Source: Phenylobacterium glaciei (GTDB taxonomy: Bacteria > Pseudomonadota > Alphaproteobacteria > Caulobacterales > Caulobacteraceae). Taken from it: a stretch of 64,000 nt of DNA. Below are positions 36,756 to 44,458 of the stretch, one piece after another. The notes under the pieces are model-generated. The model had not been told where the DNA came from. It saw only the letters and a list, made by a program, of their open reading frames with translations, and ran no database searches. Position 1 is the stretch's first letter. Each line of letters starts with the position of its first letter. The stretch covers positions 3,559,501-3,623,500 of the forward strand of contig NZ_JAGSGD010000001.1 in assembly GCF_016772415.1 (NCBI RefSeq), read 5' to 3'. The translations under genes were made by a program, and so were the position numbers.

Positions 36756-37286
36756 TCAGGCTCCGTGGTCCGGATAGGTCGCGTCCCGCTCGGAGATCAC
36801 GGTGGGCTGCGCGGGCCAGACGATGCCGAAGGCCGGGTCGTTCCAGCGTACGCCCCGGCCATGACCGGCCTCGAACATCTGGTCGATCTGGTAGAGGACG
36901 TCGGTGTCAGGCTCGAGCGTGATGAAGCCGTGGGCCATGCCGGCCCCGATCAGCAGGGCCCGGCCGTTCTCGGCCGAGAGCTCCGCCCCCGTCCATTGCA
37001 GATAGGTCGGGCTGCTGGGCCGCAGGTCGACAGCCACATCGAAGATCGCGCCGCGCGTCACCCGCACGAGCTTAACCTCGGCCCGTGGCGACGCCTCGTA
37101 GTGCATGCCGCGCAGAGTGCGAGCCGCAGTGTTGCGCGACAGGCTGGTCTGGGCCGGAACGAAGGGATGGCCGGCCGCGGCGAACTCGTCGGGGCAGTGC
37201 AGCCGGGCGAAAGACCCGCGCTCGTCAGTAGACGGATCGAGCTCGACGACCGTTACGCCGTCGATGGCCGTGCCCACGAACCGCAT
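36756..37286 (-). CDS. RmlC-like sugar 3,5-epimerase family protein with altered catalytic Tyr
   Basis: A 176-residue cupin of the dTDP-4-dehydrorhamnose 3,5-epimerase family. His62 in RGMHYE matches the catalytic base, and SAENGRALLIGAGMAHGF is canonical. At the position where RmlC enzymes have YY before the final conserved RGxRW, this protein has MF (137-138), so the usual catalytic tyrosine is missing. It may be a single-position epimerase or have another role. ATG 37286 overlaps the preceding stop by one base (TGATG). Confidence 0.85.
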   Translation of the reverse strand: MRFVGTAIDGVTVVELDPSTDERGSFARLHCPDEFAAAGHPFVPAQTSLSRNTAARTLRGMHYEASPRAEVKLVRVTRGAIFDVAVDLRPSSPTYLQWTGAELSAENGRALLIGAGMAHGFITLEPDTDVLYQIDQMFEAGHGRGVRWNDPAFGIVWPAQPTVISERDATYPDHGA

Positions 37287-38527
37287 CAGCTGATAACCTT
37301 CGTCTCCGGCGAGGCGGTGACGAAGCGGCCGCCCCAATCCTTTATGTGGGCCAGCTGGCCCATGATCTCGTCCTTCAGGTTCCAGGGCAGGATCAGCAGG
37401 TAGTCCGGCTTGATCTCGTCGACCTTGGCCGGGGCATGGATCGGGATGTGGCTACCCGGCATGTAGTGGTCCTGCTTGTGCGGATTGGCGTCGAACACCG
37501 CGACGATGTCGCCCGTCCCCACGCCCGCATAGTTCAGGAAGGTGTTGCCCTTGGCCGCAGCGCCATAGGCCGCCACCGTCTTGCCCTCGGCTTTTGCCTT
37601 AGCGAGGAAGGCCAGGAAGTCGGCGCGCACCGCCTCCACCCTGGCGGTGAAACCGTCATAGCCCGACAGCTTGTCGAGGTCGGCGGCCTGTTCGCGGGCC
37701 CGCAGGTCCTTCAGCGCCTGGGTCTCCTGGTGGCTCGACGCCTCGTGCGCGCAGAACAGTCGCAGGGACCCGCCGTGGGTCGGCAGCAGCTCGACATCGA
37801 AGGGTCGCAGGCCATTGGCCCGCAGCACCCGCTCCACCGCCAGCAGCGACAGGTAGGAGTAGTGCTCGTGATAGATGGTGTCGAACTGCACCAGCTCGAT
37901 CAGGTTCAGCAGGTGCGGGAACTCGAAGGTCAGCACGCCGTCCGGCGTCAGCACGTGCTGGAAACCCGCCACGAAGTCGCCGATGTCCGGCACGTGGGCC
38001 AGGACGTTGTTGCCCGCCATCAGGTCGGCGGCGATCCCGCGGGCCTTCAGGTCACGGCCGGTGGCGTCGTTGAAGAACGAGACCTCGGTGGGGATGCCTC
38101 GTTCCTTCACCGCGACCTCGGCGGTGTTGGCGGTGGGCTCGATCCCTAAGACCGGGACCCCCATCGCCTTGAAATGCTGCAGCAGGTAGCCGTCGTTGGA
38201 GGCCACCTCGATCACCAGGGACTGCGGACCCAGGCTGAACCGCTTGGCCATGGCCTCTGCATAGCGCTTGGCGTGAGCCACCCAACTTTCTGAATAGGCT
38301 GAGAAATAGGCGTATCCGTCGTCAAATATAGCGTCAGCCGCGACGGGATCATCGGCCTGAACCAGGAAGCAGTTCCCACAGACCCGGGTGTGCAGGGGGT
38401 AGGATTTCTCCGCCCCCGCGTCGAGCTGGGCCTGGGTCAGGTAGCTGTTGGCGAGCGGCTGCAAGCCCAGGTCCACGAAGTCCTGGGTGAGAGGCGCGCG
38501 GCAGAAGCGGCAGGTGGGGACAGTCAT
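37286..38527 (-). CDS. Sugar C-methyltransferase (TylC3/NovU type)
   Basis: A 413-residue three-part enzyme. An N-terminal zinc domain shows CRFC and CGNC; a Rossmann SAM domain follows (VIEVASNDGYLLQHF, with acidic E later); the C-terminal domain carries AAYGAAAKGNTFLNYAG. This is the arrangement of antibiotic-sugar C-methyltransferases that act on 4-keto nucleotide sugars. Here it sits between the CDP-glucose dehydratase and the epimerase, so the substrate is probably CDP-4-keto-6-deoxyhexose. ATG 38527 chosen (MTVPTCRFC). Confidence 0.88.
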   Translation of the reverse strand: MTVPTCRFCRAPLTQDFVDLGLQPLANSYLTQAQLDAGAEKSYPLHTRVCGNCFLVQADDPVAADAIFDDGYAYFSAYSESWVAHAKRYAEAMAKRFSLGPQSLVIEVASNDGYLLQHFKAMGVPVLGIEPTANTAEVAVKERGIPTEVSFFNDATGRDLKARGIAADLMAGNNVLAHVPDIGDFVAGFQHVLTPDGVLTFEFPHLLNLIELVQFDTIYHEHYSYLSLLAVERVLRANGLRPFDVELLPTHGGSLRLFCAHEASSHQETQALKDLRAREQAADLDKLSGYDGFTARVEAVRADFLAFLAKAKAEGKTVAAYGAAAKGNTFLNYAGVGTGDIVAVFDANPHKQDHYMPGSHIPIHAPAKVDEIKPDYLLILPWNLKDEIMGQLAHIKDWGGRFVTASPETKVIS

Positions 38528-39585
38528 CAAAGGCCTTCGTAACGCGAGATCTGGTCCCGGCACAGGGTGAGGGCATCGCCGCCGTCGGCCTGCAGGCGAT
38601 ACCAGTCCATGGTCCACTCGACGGCGACGGGCGCGTCCAGCTGGCTCTCGAAGTCGAGAAGCCGCTTGGCCTGGCTGGCGTCGATGCCAAGCGACTGGGC
38701 TTCCAGGGAATTGGGGTCGGGTTCGTGGCGCCAGGGCTTGGCGCCCAGCGCCTTGACCGCCGAGGTGGCCAGCTCGCCCACGGTGACTTCGGGCCCACCC
38801 GGACGCGGCCCGAAGTTCATCGCCCGTGGCGTCGCCGGATTGGTGGCCAGTCGCTCAAGATAGACAAGGTAGCCCGCCACGCAGTCCAGCACGTGCTGCC
38901 AGGGGCGTGTGGCTTCCGGGTGCCGGAGGACCGTCACCCCTTGCGCCTGACCGGCGCGGACGATGTCGGCGACGATGCGGTCGCGGGAATAGTCGCCGCC
39001 GCCGATGACGTTGCCGCCGCGCGCGGTGGCCACCGGCACTTGGGCCTTGTCGAAGAAGCTACGGGCGAAGCTCTGGGTGACGATCTCGGCCGCCGCCTTT
39101 GACGCCGAATAGGGGTCCTTGCCGCCCAGAGCATCAGTCTCGGTGAAGGCCCGGCCCGTCTCGGCATTGGCGTAGACCTTGTCCGACGTGATCACCAGGA
39201 CCGCCTTCAGCGCGGGCTGCTTGCGCAGGGTCTGCAGCAGGTGGGCCGTGCCCAGGATGTTGGAGGAGAAGGTGGCGATCGGGTCCTCGATGGAGGCCCG
39301 CACGATCGGCTGAGCCGCCATGTGCAGCACCAGGTCGAACTCGGCGCCCTTGAGCGCCGCCTCCACCGCCCCCGGATCGCGCAGGTCTGCGATGCGCGAA
39401 TCGATCAGGCCCCCGACGCCCGCCTGCTCGAACAGGGCCGGGGTCTGGTCGGGATCGAGCGACAGGCCGGTGACCTTGGTGCCCATCGCGCACAGCCAGA
39501 TCGCCGCCCACGAGCCTTTGAAACCGGTGTGGCCGGTCAGCAGGACGCGCTTGCCCGACCAGAAGGCGGGATCGGGCCGGCTCAT
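38527..39585 (-). CDS. rfbG: CDP-glucose 4,6-dehydratase
   Basis: A 352-residue extended SDR. NAD-binding LLTGHTGFKGSW near the N terminus and YSASKAAAE catalytic motif are typical of RfbG/DdhB. It converts CDP-glucose to CDP-4-keto-6-deoxyglucose. Start ATG 39585 overlaps the rfbF stop (ATGA), and its own stop overlaps the methyltransferase start by one base. Confidence 0.93.
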   Translation of the reverse strand: MSRPDPAFWSGKRVLLTGHTGFKGSWAAIWLCAMGTKVTGLSLDPDQTPALFEQAGVGGLIDSRIADLRDPGAVEAALKGAEFDLVLHMAAQPIVRASIEDPIATFSSNILGTAHLLQTLRKQPALKAVLVITSDKVYANAETGRAFTETDALGGKDPYSASKAAAEIVTQSFARSFFDKAQVPVATARGGNVIGGGDYSRDRIVADIVRAGQAQGVTVLRHPEATRPWQHVLDCVAGYLVYLERLATNPATPRAMNFGPRPGGPEVTVGELATSAVKALGAKPWRHEPDPNSLEAQSLGIDASQAKRLLDFESQLDAPVAVEWTMDWYRLQADGGDALTLCRDQISRYEGL

Positions 39586-40355
39586 TTCCAGACGTGCCAC
39601 GGCGCATTGCCCGACGCCCACAGGGCCTCAAGCTGGTTCTTGTCGCGCAGGGTGTCCATGGCCGCCCAGAAGCCCTCGTGGCGCCAGGCCATCAGCTCGC
39701 CGTCGGCGGCCAGGCCCTCCAGCGGCGCGGACTCAAACGGGATCTCGTCACCCGCTATCCGGCCGACCACCTCGGGCTGCAGGACGAAGAAGCCGCCATT
39801 GATCAGGCCATTGTCGCCGGGCGGCTTCTCGATGAAGCGCTCCACCGCGCCATTGACGATGTCCAGGGCGCCGTAGCGGCCCGGCGGCGACACCGCCGTC
39901 ACCGTCGACTGCTTGCCGTGCGACGTGTGGAAGGCGGCCAGGGCCGCGAGGTCCACGTCGGCCACGCCGTCGCCATAGGTGAAGAAGAACGGCTCACCCG
40001 GCGTCAGGTACTTGGCCACCCGCTTCAACCGGCCGCCGGTCATGGTGTCGGGCCCGGTCTCCACCAGGGTGACCTTCCACGGCTCATGGTTGGTGGCGTG
40101 GTATTCCATCGACCCGCTGGCCAGGTCGACGGTGAAGTCGGCGTTGTGGAGCACGTAGTTGGAGAAGTACTCCTTGATCACGTAGCCCTTGTAGCCAAGG
40201 CAGATGATGAACTCGTTGAACCCGTAGTGGGAGAACAGCTTCATGATGTGCCAGAGGATCGGCCGCCCGCCGACCTCGATCATCGGCTTGGGCTTGAGGT
40301 GGCTCTCCTCGGAGATGCGGGTGCCGAGCCCGCCGGCCAGGATGACAACTTTCAT
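39582..40355 (-). CDS. rfbF: Glucose-1-phosphate cytidylyltransferase
   Basis: A 257-residue nucleotidyltransferase forming CDP-glucose from CTP and glucose 1-phosphate. The N-terminal nucleotide-binding loop KVVILAGGLGTRISEES and KPKPMIEVGGRPILWHIMK are diagnostic. It is the first gene of the five-gene CDP-sugar operon (rfbF, rfbG, C-methyltransferase, epimerase, reductase), all overlapping or nearly so. Confidence 0.95.
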   Translation of the reverse strand: MKVVILAGGLGTRISEESHLKPKPMIEVGGRPILWHIMKLFSHYGFNEFIICLGYKGYVIKEYFSNYVLHNADFTVDLASGSMEYHATNHEPWKVTLVETGPDTMTGGRLKRVAKYLTPGEPFFFTYGDGVADVDLAALAAFHTSHGKQSTVTAVSPPGRYGALDIVNGAVERFIEKPPGDNGLINGGFFVLQPEVVGRIAGDEIPFESAPLEGLAADGELMAWRHEGFWAAMDTLRDKNQLEALWASGNAPWHVWK

Positions 40356-40503
40356 CGGGCGCTCGCGGAGGCATGGCCGGCGGACGCGGCGCGGTCGAAG
40401 ATCACGGTCAAGGCTCTGAAACCCGTTCTAGAATGGCGCCGCCTGGGCTTTCATGGCCCAGCGCGGCGCGGTCCTCCCCCTAATATCGCGTGTCGTCGCG
40501 CGC

Positions 40504-40524
40504 ATGAAGTCGTATCCACGCCAA
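40504..40524. promoter_or_regulatory. Shared upstream sequence, copy 1
   Basis: ATGAAGTCGTAT, then 2 bases, then ACGCCAA. The same 12-mer followed directly by ACGCCAA occurs at 50034-50052 upstream of the type I exporter operon. Copy 1 lies in the 221-base divergent region 149 bases before rfbF and 53 bases before the sulfotransferase gene, so either gene may be the target. Nothing else is seen in 40356-40576. Confidence 0.4.
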
Positions 40525-40576
40525 GCGTAGGTCGCAGCTCCGCCTCCTCGCGTCCCGGGTGAGCTGAAGAGGAACC

Positions 40577-41299
40577 ATGCCGCGCGTCGACTTCATCATC
40601 CCGGGCGTTCAGAAGGCCGGCACCACGGCCCTGTTCGACCACCTGGGCGATGTGCCCGGCCTTGCGCTGTCGACCGTCAAGGAGGTCCACTTCTTCGACG
40701 ATGAGAGCGTCGACTGGGTCCGGCCCGACTACCGCGCCTACGAGGCGCAGTTTTCGTCCGCGGAGGGCGCGGTGGTCGGCGAAGCGACGCCGATCTACCT
40801 CTATTGGCCGAACGCCCTGGAGCGCATCGCCGCCTATAATCCGGTCATGCGGCTGATCGTCATGCTGCGCGATCCGGTGGAACGCGCCTGGTCGCACTGG
40901 CGGATGGAGACCTCTCGCGGACCCGAGCGCGAGCCTTTCGGCTGGTGCATCCGTCAGGGCCGACAGCGGCTGTTCGAGAGTGAGCCCTGGGGACATCACC
41001 GGGAGTTCTCCTACGTCGAACGCGGCTTCTACGGCGAGCAGGTCGCGCGGCTGTTCGAGCACTTCCCGCGCGAGCAGGTCCTGTTCCTCAAGGCAGACGA
41101 CCTGCGGATTGATCCCAACACCGCTCTCGCGTCCATCTGCGCCTTCCTGGGCGTTCCACCGCCGCCGCGCACCGAGCCCCGCGCCGTCCACGTCGGCCAG
41201 GACATGGAAGGCCTGGAGCCCGCCGACGTCAGCTATCTCCGCGCGCTCTACGCTCGGGACGGTGCGCGCCTCAGGGACCTGACCGGGATCGGCTTCTGA
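40577..41299 (+). CDS. Sulfotransferase family protein
   Basis: A 240-residue sulfotransferase. The 5'-phosphosulfate loop is FIIPGVQKAGTTALFDHL, and the 3'-phosphate motif is VMLRDPVERAWSHW. It should transfer sulfate from PAPS to a sugar hydroxyl or similar acceptor. GAAGAGGAACC precedes the ATG. Placement beside the CDP-sugar operon suggests a sulfated surface glycan. Acceptor unknown. Confidence 0.85.
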   Translation: MPRVDFIIPGVQKAGTTALFDHLGDVPGLALSTVKEVHFFDDESVDWVRPDYRAYEAQFSSAEGAVVGEATPIYLYWPNALERIAAYNPVMRLIVMLRDPVERAWSHWRMETSRGPEREPFGWCIRQGRQRLFESEPWGHHREFSYVERGFYGEQVARLFEHFPREQVLFLKADDLRIDPNTALASICAFLGVPPPPRTEPRAVHVGQDMEGLEPADVSYLRALYARDGARLRDLTGIGF

Positions 41300-41357
41300 G
41301 ACGTCATAGTTCAGTCCCATGCCACACCGAGGATCATGGGACCTGGGAGTTTCGCCG

Positions 41358-42413
41358 ATGACCTTCGCCCGCTGCGCCACCCTCTCCGCCGTCGCTCTGC
41401 TGGCCGGCTGCGGCCGCGGAACGCCGGCGGCGACGGCGCCGAACCCCAAGCCTGCGCCTGTCATCGCGCCCACGATCCCGCCGCCCGCCGACGCGCCGCA
41501 CCTGGCCCTGCCCATCGCCTGCGCGATCGGCGCCACCTGCGAGATTCAGAACTATGTCGACCGCGATCCCGGCCCCGCCGTGCAGGACTACCGCTGCGGT
41601 GAGCGCACCTATCAGGCCCATGGCGGCATCGATTTCCGCATCCCCGACATGGCCGCCCAGCGCGCCGGCGTCGCGGTCCTGGCCGCCGCCCCGGGCACGG
41701 TGAGCCGGCTGCGGGACGGGGTGGAGGACATCTCCGTGAGGACGGCCGGCGTCGACGTCGCCAACAAGGAGTGCGGCAACGGGGTGGTGGTGGACCATGG
41801 GAGCGGCTGGGAGACTCAGTACTGCCACCTGGCCCGCGGCAGCCTCGTCGTGAGGGCCGGCGACCAGGTCACTACCGGCCAGCCCCTGGCCAAGGTCGGC
41901 CTGTCGGGGAACACGGAGTACCCGCATCTGCACCTCACCGTGCGCCACAACGGCGTCACCATCGACCCCTTCGCGCCCACGCCGGGCGCGGCTTGCAACG
42001 CCACCACGGGTCCCGCCTCCAGCCTGTGGGATCGCGCCACAGGCGAGGTCTTGCGCTACCAGACCGGGGCGGTCCTGAACGGCGGCTTCGCCGCCGGGCC
42101 GGTGGCGGCCGATGCTGTGGAGGCTGGCGGCATTGCGGCCCCGTCGGCCGACAGCCCCATGATGATCGCCTATGTGCGCGCGATCGGCCTGAAGGGCGGG
42201 GACGTGCAGGAGATCGTCGTCAAAGGGCCGGACGGCGAGGTCCTGGCCCAGTCCCGCCTGCCGCCGCTGGACCGCGACAAGGCCCAGTACCTGGTCTATG
42301 CGGGCAAGAAACGTCCCGCCGCGGGCTGGTCAAAGGGCGTCTATACCGCGCGCTATACTGTCCTGCGCGCCGGCGCCACGGTGCTGCATCGGGAGTATGA
42401 ACTCGGCGTCTAG
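41358..42413 (+). CDS. M23 family peptidase lipoprotein
   Basis: A 351-residue lipoprotein. Starting at ATG 41358 gives a signal ending LLAGC (lipobox). After a Pro-rich linker comes a LytM-type domain: HGGIDF (zinc-ligand region HxxxD) and HLHL near the end of the domain. An additional C-terminal domain of about 120 residues follows, of unknown function. Likely a peptidoglycan peptidase or regulator on the outer membrane's inner face; activity not proven. Confidence 0.85.
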   Translation: MTFARCATLSAVALLAGCGRGTPAATAPNPKPAPVIAPTIPPPADAPHLALPIACAIGATCEIQNYVDRDPGPAVQDYRCGERTYQAHGGIDFRIPDMAAQRAGVAVLAAAPGTVSRLRDGVEDISVRTAGVDVANKECGNGVVVDHGSGWETQYCHLARGSLVVRAGDQVTTGQPLAKVGLSGNTEYPHLHLTVRHNGVTIDPFAPTPGAACNATTGPASSLWDRATGEVLRYQTGAVLNGGFAAGPVAADAVEAGGIAAPSADSPMMIAYVRAIGLKGGDVQEIVVKGPDGEVLAQSRLPPLDRDKAQYLVYAGKKRPAAGWSKGVYTARYTVLRAGATVLHREYELGV

Positions 42414-42570
42414 CCGCCCGTTTTTGAGACTGGCATGGCGCGGACGGCGACAATGGGTGTTCGTCCTCTCAAACTGTTGATTTCGCCTGCAGCGGGATTT
42501 TCTTTCGTCTGCCGTTGAATTGGATTACAGTTTTTTGTCAGCCGAGCTCTCCAAGGCTGTGTCGCTTTGG

Positions 42571-42602
42571 CCGGGCGGTCAGCCCCAGGGTGAGCCGCCC
42601 GG
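42571..42602. terminator. Possible terminator hairpin between convergent genes
   Basis: Stem CCGGGCGG / CCGCCCGG (42571-42578 and 42595-42602) in the 253-base gap between the M23 gene and the GT4 gene, with CTTTTC 8 bases beyond on the plus strand. Only a weak T-run, so termination efficiency is unclear. No gene is seen in the gap. Confidence 0.5.
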
Positions 42603-42666
42603 CCTCTCGCCTTTTCAGACATTGATGATCGAAGACCGGCTCAGGCCTCGATGGGCCTTGCGCGCG

Positions 42667-44355
42667 TCAGGAGTCGGTGGAATTGGCCACCGAGGGCGGC
42701 GACACCAGCTCGATCACGCCGAACTTCACCAGCCAAAGCAGGCCCCGTTCGACGAACCCTCGGCGCGGGACGGCGAAGGTGGCGACGATGTCGGCCACCG
42801 CAGAGTCCGCATGAGCCTGAAGGTAGGTGAGGATAGCCTGCGCCTCGGCCAGGCTCGGCAGCGCCCAGCCGCCGATCGCGCCCAGTTCCAGGGTCAACCG
42901 CGACTTGGCCAGGTCCCAGCTCATGCCAGACACCGCCCGCAACCTGGTCTCCGAGGTCAGCAGGCTGGTGGGATAGGTGGCGAACATCTCGAAGGGGTCG
43001 AGGCGGCGCGGATTGTCGACAATCCTGGCCATCTCCGGCGCTTCCGGCTGCGCGGCCAAGCGGCGCGCCGCGAGTTCCGCCCAGAGCGCCTGATAGCGCG
43101 GGATGATCGCCGACCAGTCGAAGTGGTCGCGCGCCTGCCGCGCGGCGGACTCGCCCATCGATCGGCGAAGGTCGGGATTTGCCACCAGGGCGCTGATGGC
43201 CGCGACCGCCGCGGCATGATCCACGCCGGTCATCTGGGCGCCCGCCACCAGATAAGCCTCGTAGGTGATCCAGTCGTTGGCGAAATGATAGGCCAGGTCG
43301 CGGCCCAGCCCAGGGCGCGGCGCGGTGGTGGGAATCCGGAAGCCATCCAGACCGTGCCGGACCGTATCGCGATAGCCATCCCAGTCGGTGACGACGGAAG
43401 GCAGGCCGGCCGCCATGGCCTCCACCGGGGTCAGGCCAAAGGTCTCCTGCACATTCTCGGAAAACGAAATGAAGAAGTCCGCCGCCGACCAGATGGAGAA
43501 CCGCGTGTCCGGCGCGCGCCCGTCCACCGGGCGATAGTGGATGCTGGGGCAAAAGGCCTGGGTCTGACGGTGGAAGATGGCTGTCGTTTCATCGGTGGCC
43601 GACCAGCCGGCGACGATCCAGTAGATGGGCTTGCCGGTCGACTGGGCCGCGGCCTCCAGGGCGAGCGCCATGGTGGCGGGGTTCATCTTCCCCGCCGCAT
43701 GGAAGCGGCCGAGATAGAGGGCGACGAGGGCGTCCTGCGGAATGTCCAACCGCGCGCGCCAGGCCGACCTCTGTTCCGGCGACGGCGCGAAGTCCGACGC
43801 GTTGACCCCCAGAGGGATGGTGGTGATCTCGGGGGTCGGGAAGCGAGTCGCCCCGAGCCGGGCGTGTAGATCTTCGCGGGTCTTTTCCAGCAGCACCTGC
43901 ACACCTGACCGCACCGCGTCGGAGGTGCAGATCAGGGCATCCCAGGCTTCCACCGGGGCGGTCATCATGTCGGCCAGCACGTCGGTGGCGCGGTGTGTCG
44001 CGGTGGTGTGGGTGATACCGCACAGGCTATAGCGGGCTCGGCCGAAGGGCCGGCGTAGCCAGGCTTCCGGCGCGAGGGTCGGTTGCGGAAGGTAGAGGCA
44101 ACCCGGATCGGCGACGCGATGGCGGGAGGTGCGGTCGAGCCAGGTGACGGGGCGGTCGCTCGGCTGGATGCGGTCCAGCAGAGGCTGCAGGCTGGCCGGG
44201 CTTCGGGTGCTGGCGTTGAACAGGTGGAGCCGTTCGACGTCGGCGTGGCGCAGAAAGCCGCGCAGAAAACTCTCGCCGGCGGAGTGGCGGCCCATCAGCC
44301 GTACCCCGGTGGTGTCGTAGCCGTCGGGGTGGAAGAAGATCGCCGCGTTACTCAT
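42667..44355 (-). CDS. Glycosyltransferase family 4 with extra C-terminal domain
   Basis: A 562-residue GT-B enzyme. The core (to about 430) shows LGRFHAAGKMNPATM and the GT4 donor-binding motif ENVQETFGLTPVEAMAAGLP. The remaining 130 residues are not part of the usual GT4 fold; a helix-rich piece ends AVPRRGFVERGLLWLVKFG and could be winged-helix-like. Likely builds the surface polysaccharide. Donor unknown. Confidence 0.85.
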   Translation of the reverse strand: MSNAAIFFHPDGYDTTGVRLMGRHSAGESFLRGFLRHADVERLHLFNASTRSPASLQPLLDRIQPSDRPVTWLDRTSRHRVADPGCLYLPQPTLAPEAWLRRPFGRARYSLCGITHTTATHRATDVLADMMTAPVEAWDALICTSDAVRSGVQVLLEKTREDLHARLGATRFPTPEITTIPLGVNASDFAPSPEQRSAWRARLDIPQDALVALYLGRFHAAGKMNPATMALALEAAAQSTGKPIYWIVAGWSATDETTAIFHRQTQAFCPSIHYRPVDGRAPDTRFSIWSAADFFISFSENVQETFGLTPVEAMAAGLPSVVTDWDGYRDTVRHGLDGFRIPTTAPRPGLGRDLAYHFANDWITYEAYLVAGAQMTGVDHAAAVAAISALVANPDLRRSMGESAARQARDHFDWSAIIPRYQALWAELAARRLAAQPEAPEMARIVDNPRRLDPFEMFATYPTSLLTSETRLRAVSGMSWDLAKSRLTLELGAIGGWALPSLAEAQAILTYLQAHADSAVADIVATFAVPRRGFVERGLLWLVKFGVIELVSPPSVANSTDS

Positions 44356-44397
44356 CGACCTAGGCCGTAGCGGATAACCGGGCGCGATACAAACAGC

Positions 44398-44432
44398 GCA
44401 AAAAGAAAGGGGCCGCCCCGAAGGACGGCCCC
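44398..44432 (-). terminator. Rho-independent terminator of the RTX gene
   Basis: On the minus strand a stem GGGGCCG / CGGCCCC closed by a TTCG tetraloop is followed by a T-rich tract (TTTCTTTTT). It lies 27 bases after the RTX stop codon. This is the strongest terminator in the window and fits a highly expressed single-gene transcript. Confidence 0.9.
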
Positions 44433-44458
44433 CAACTCAGTTTTTGGTCGGCTTCGTC

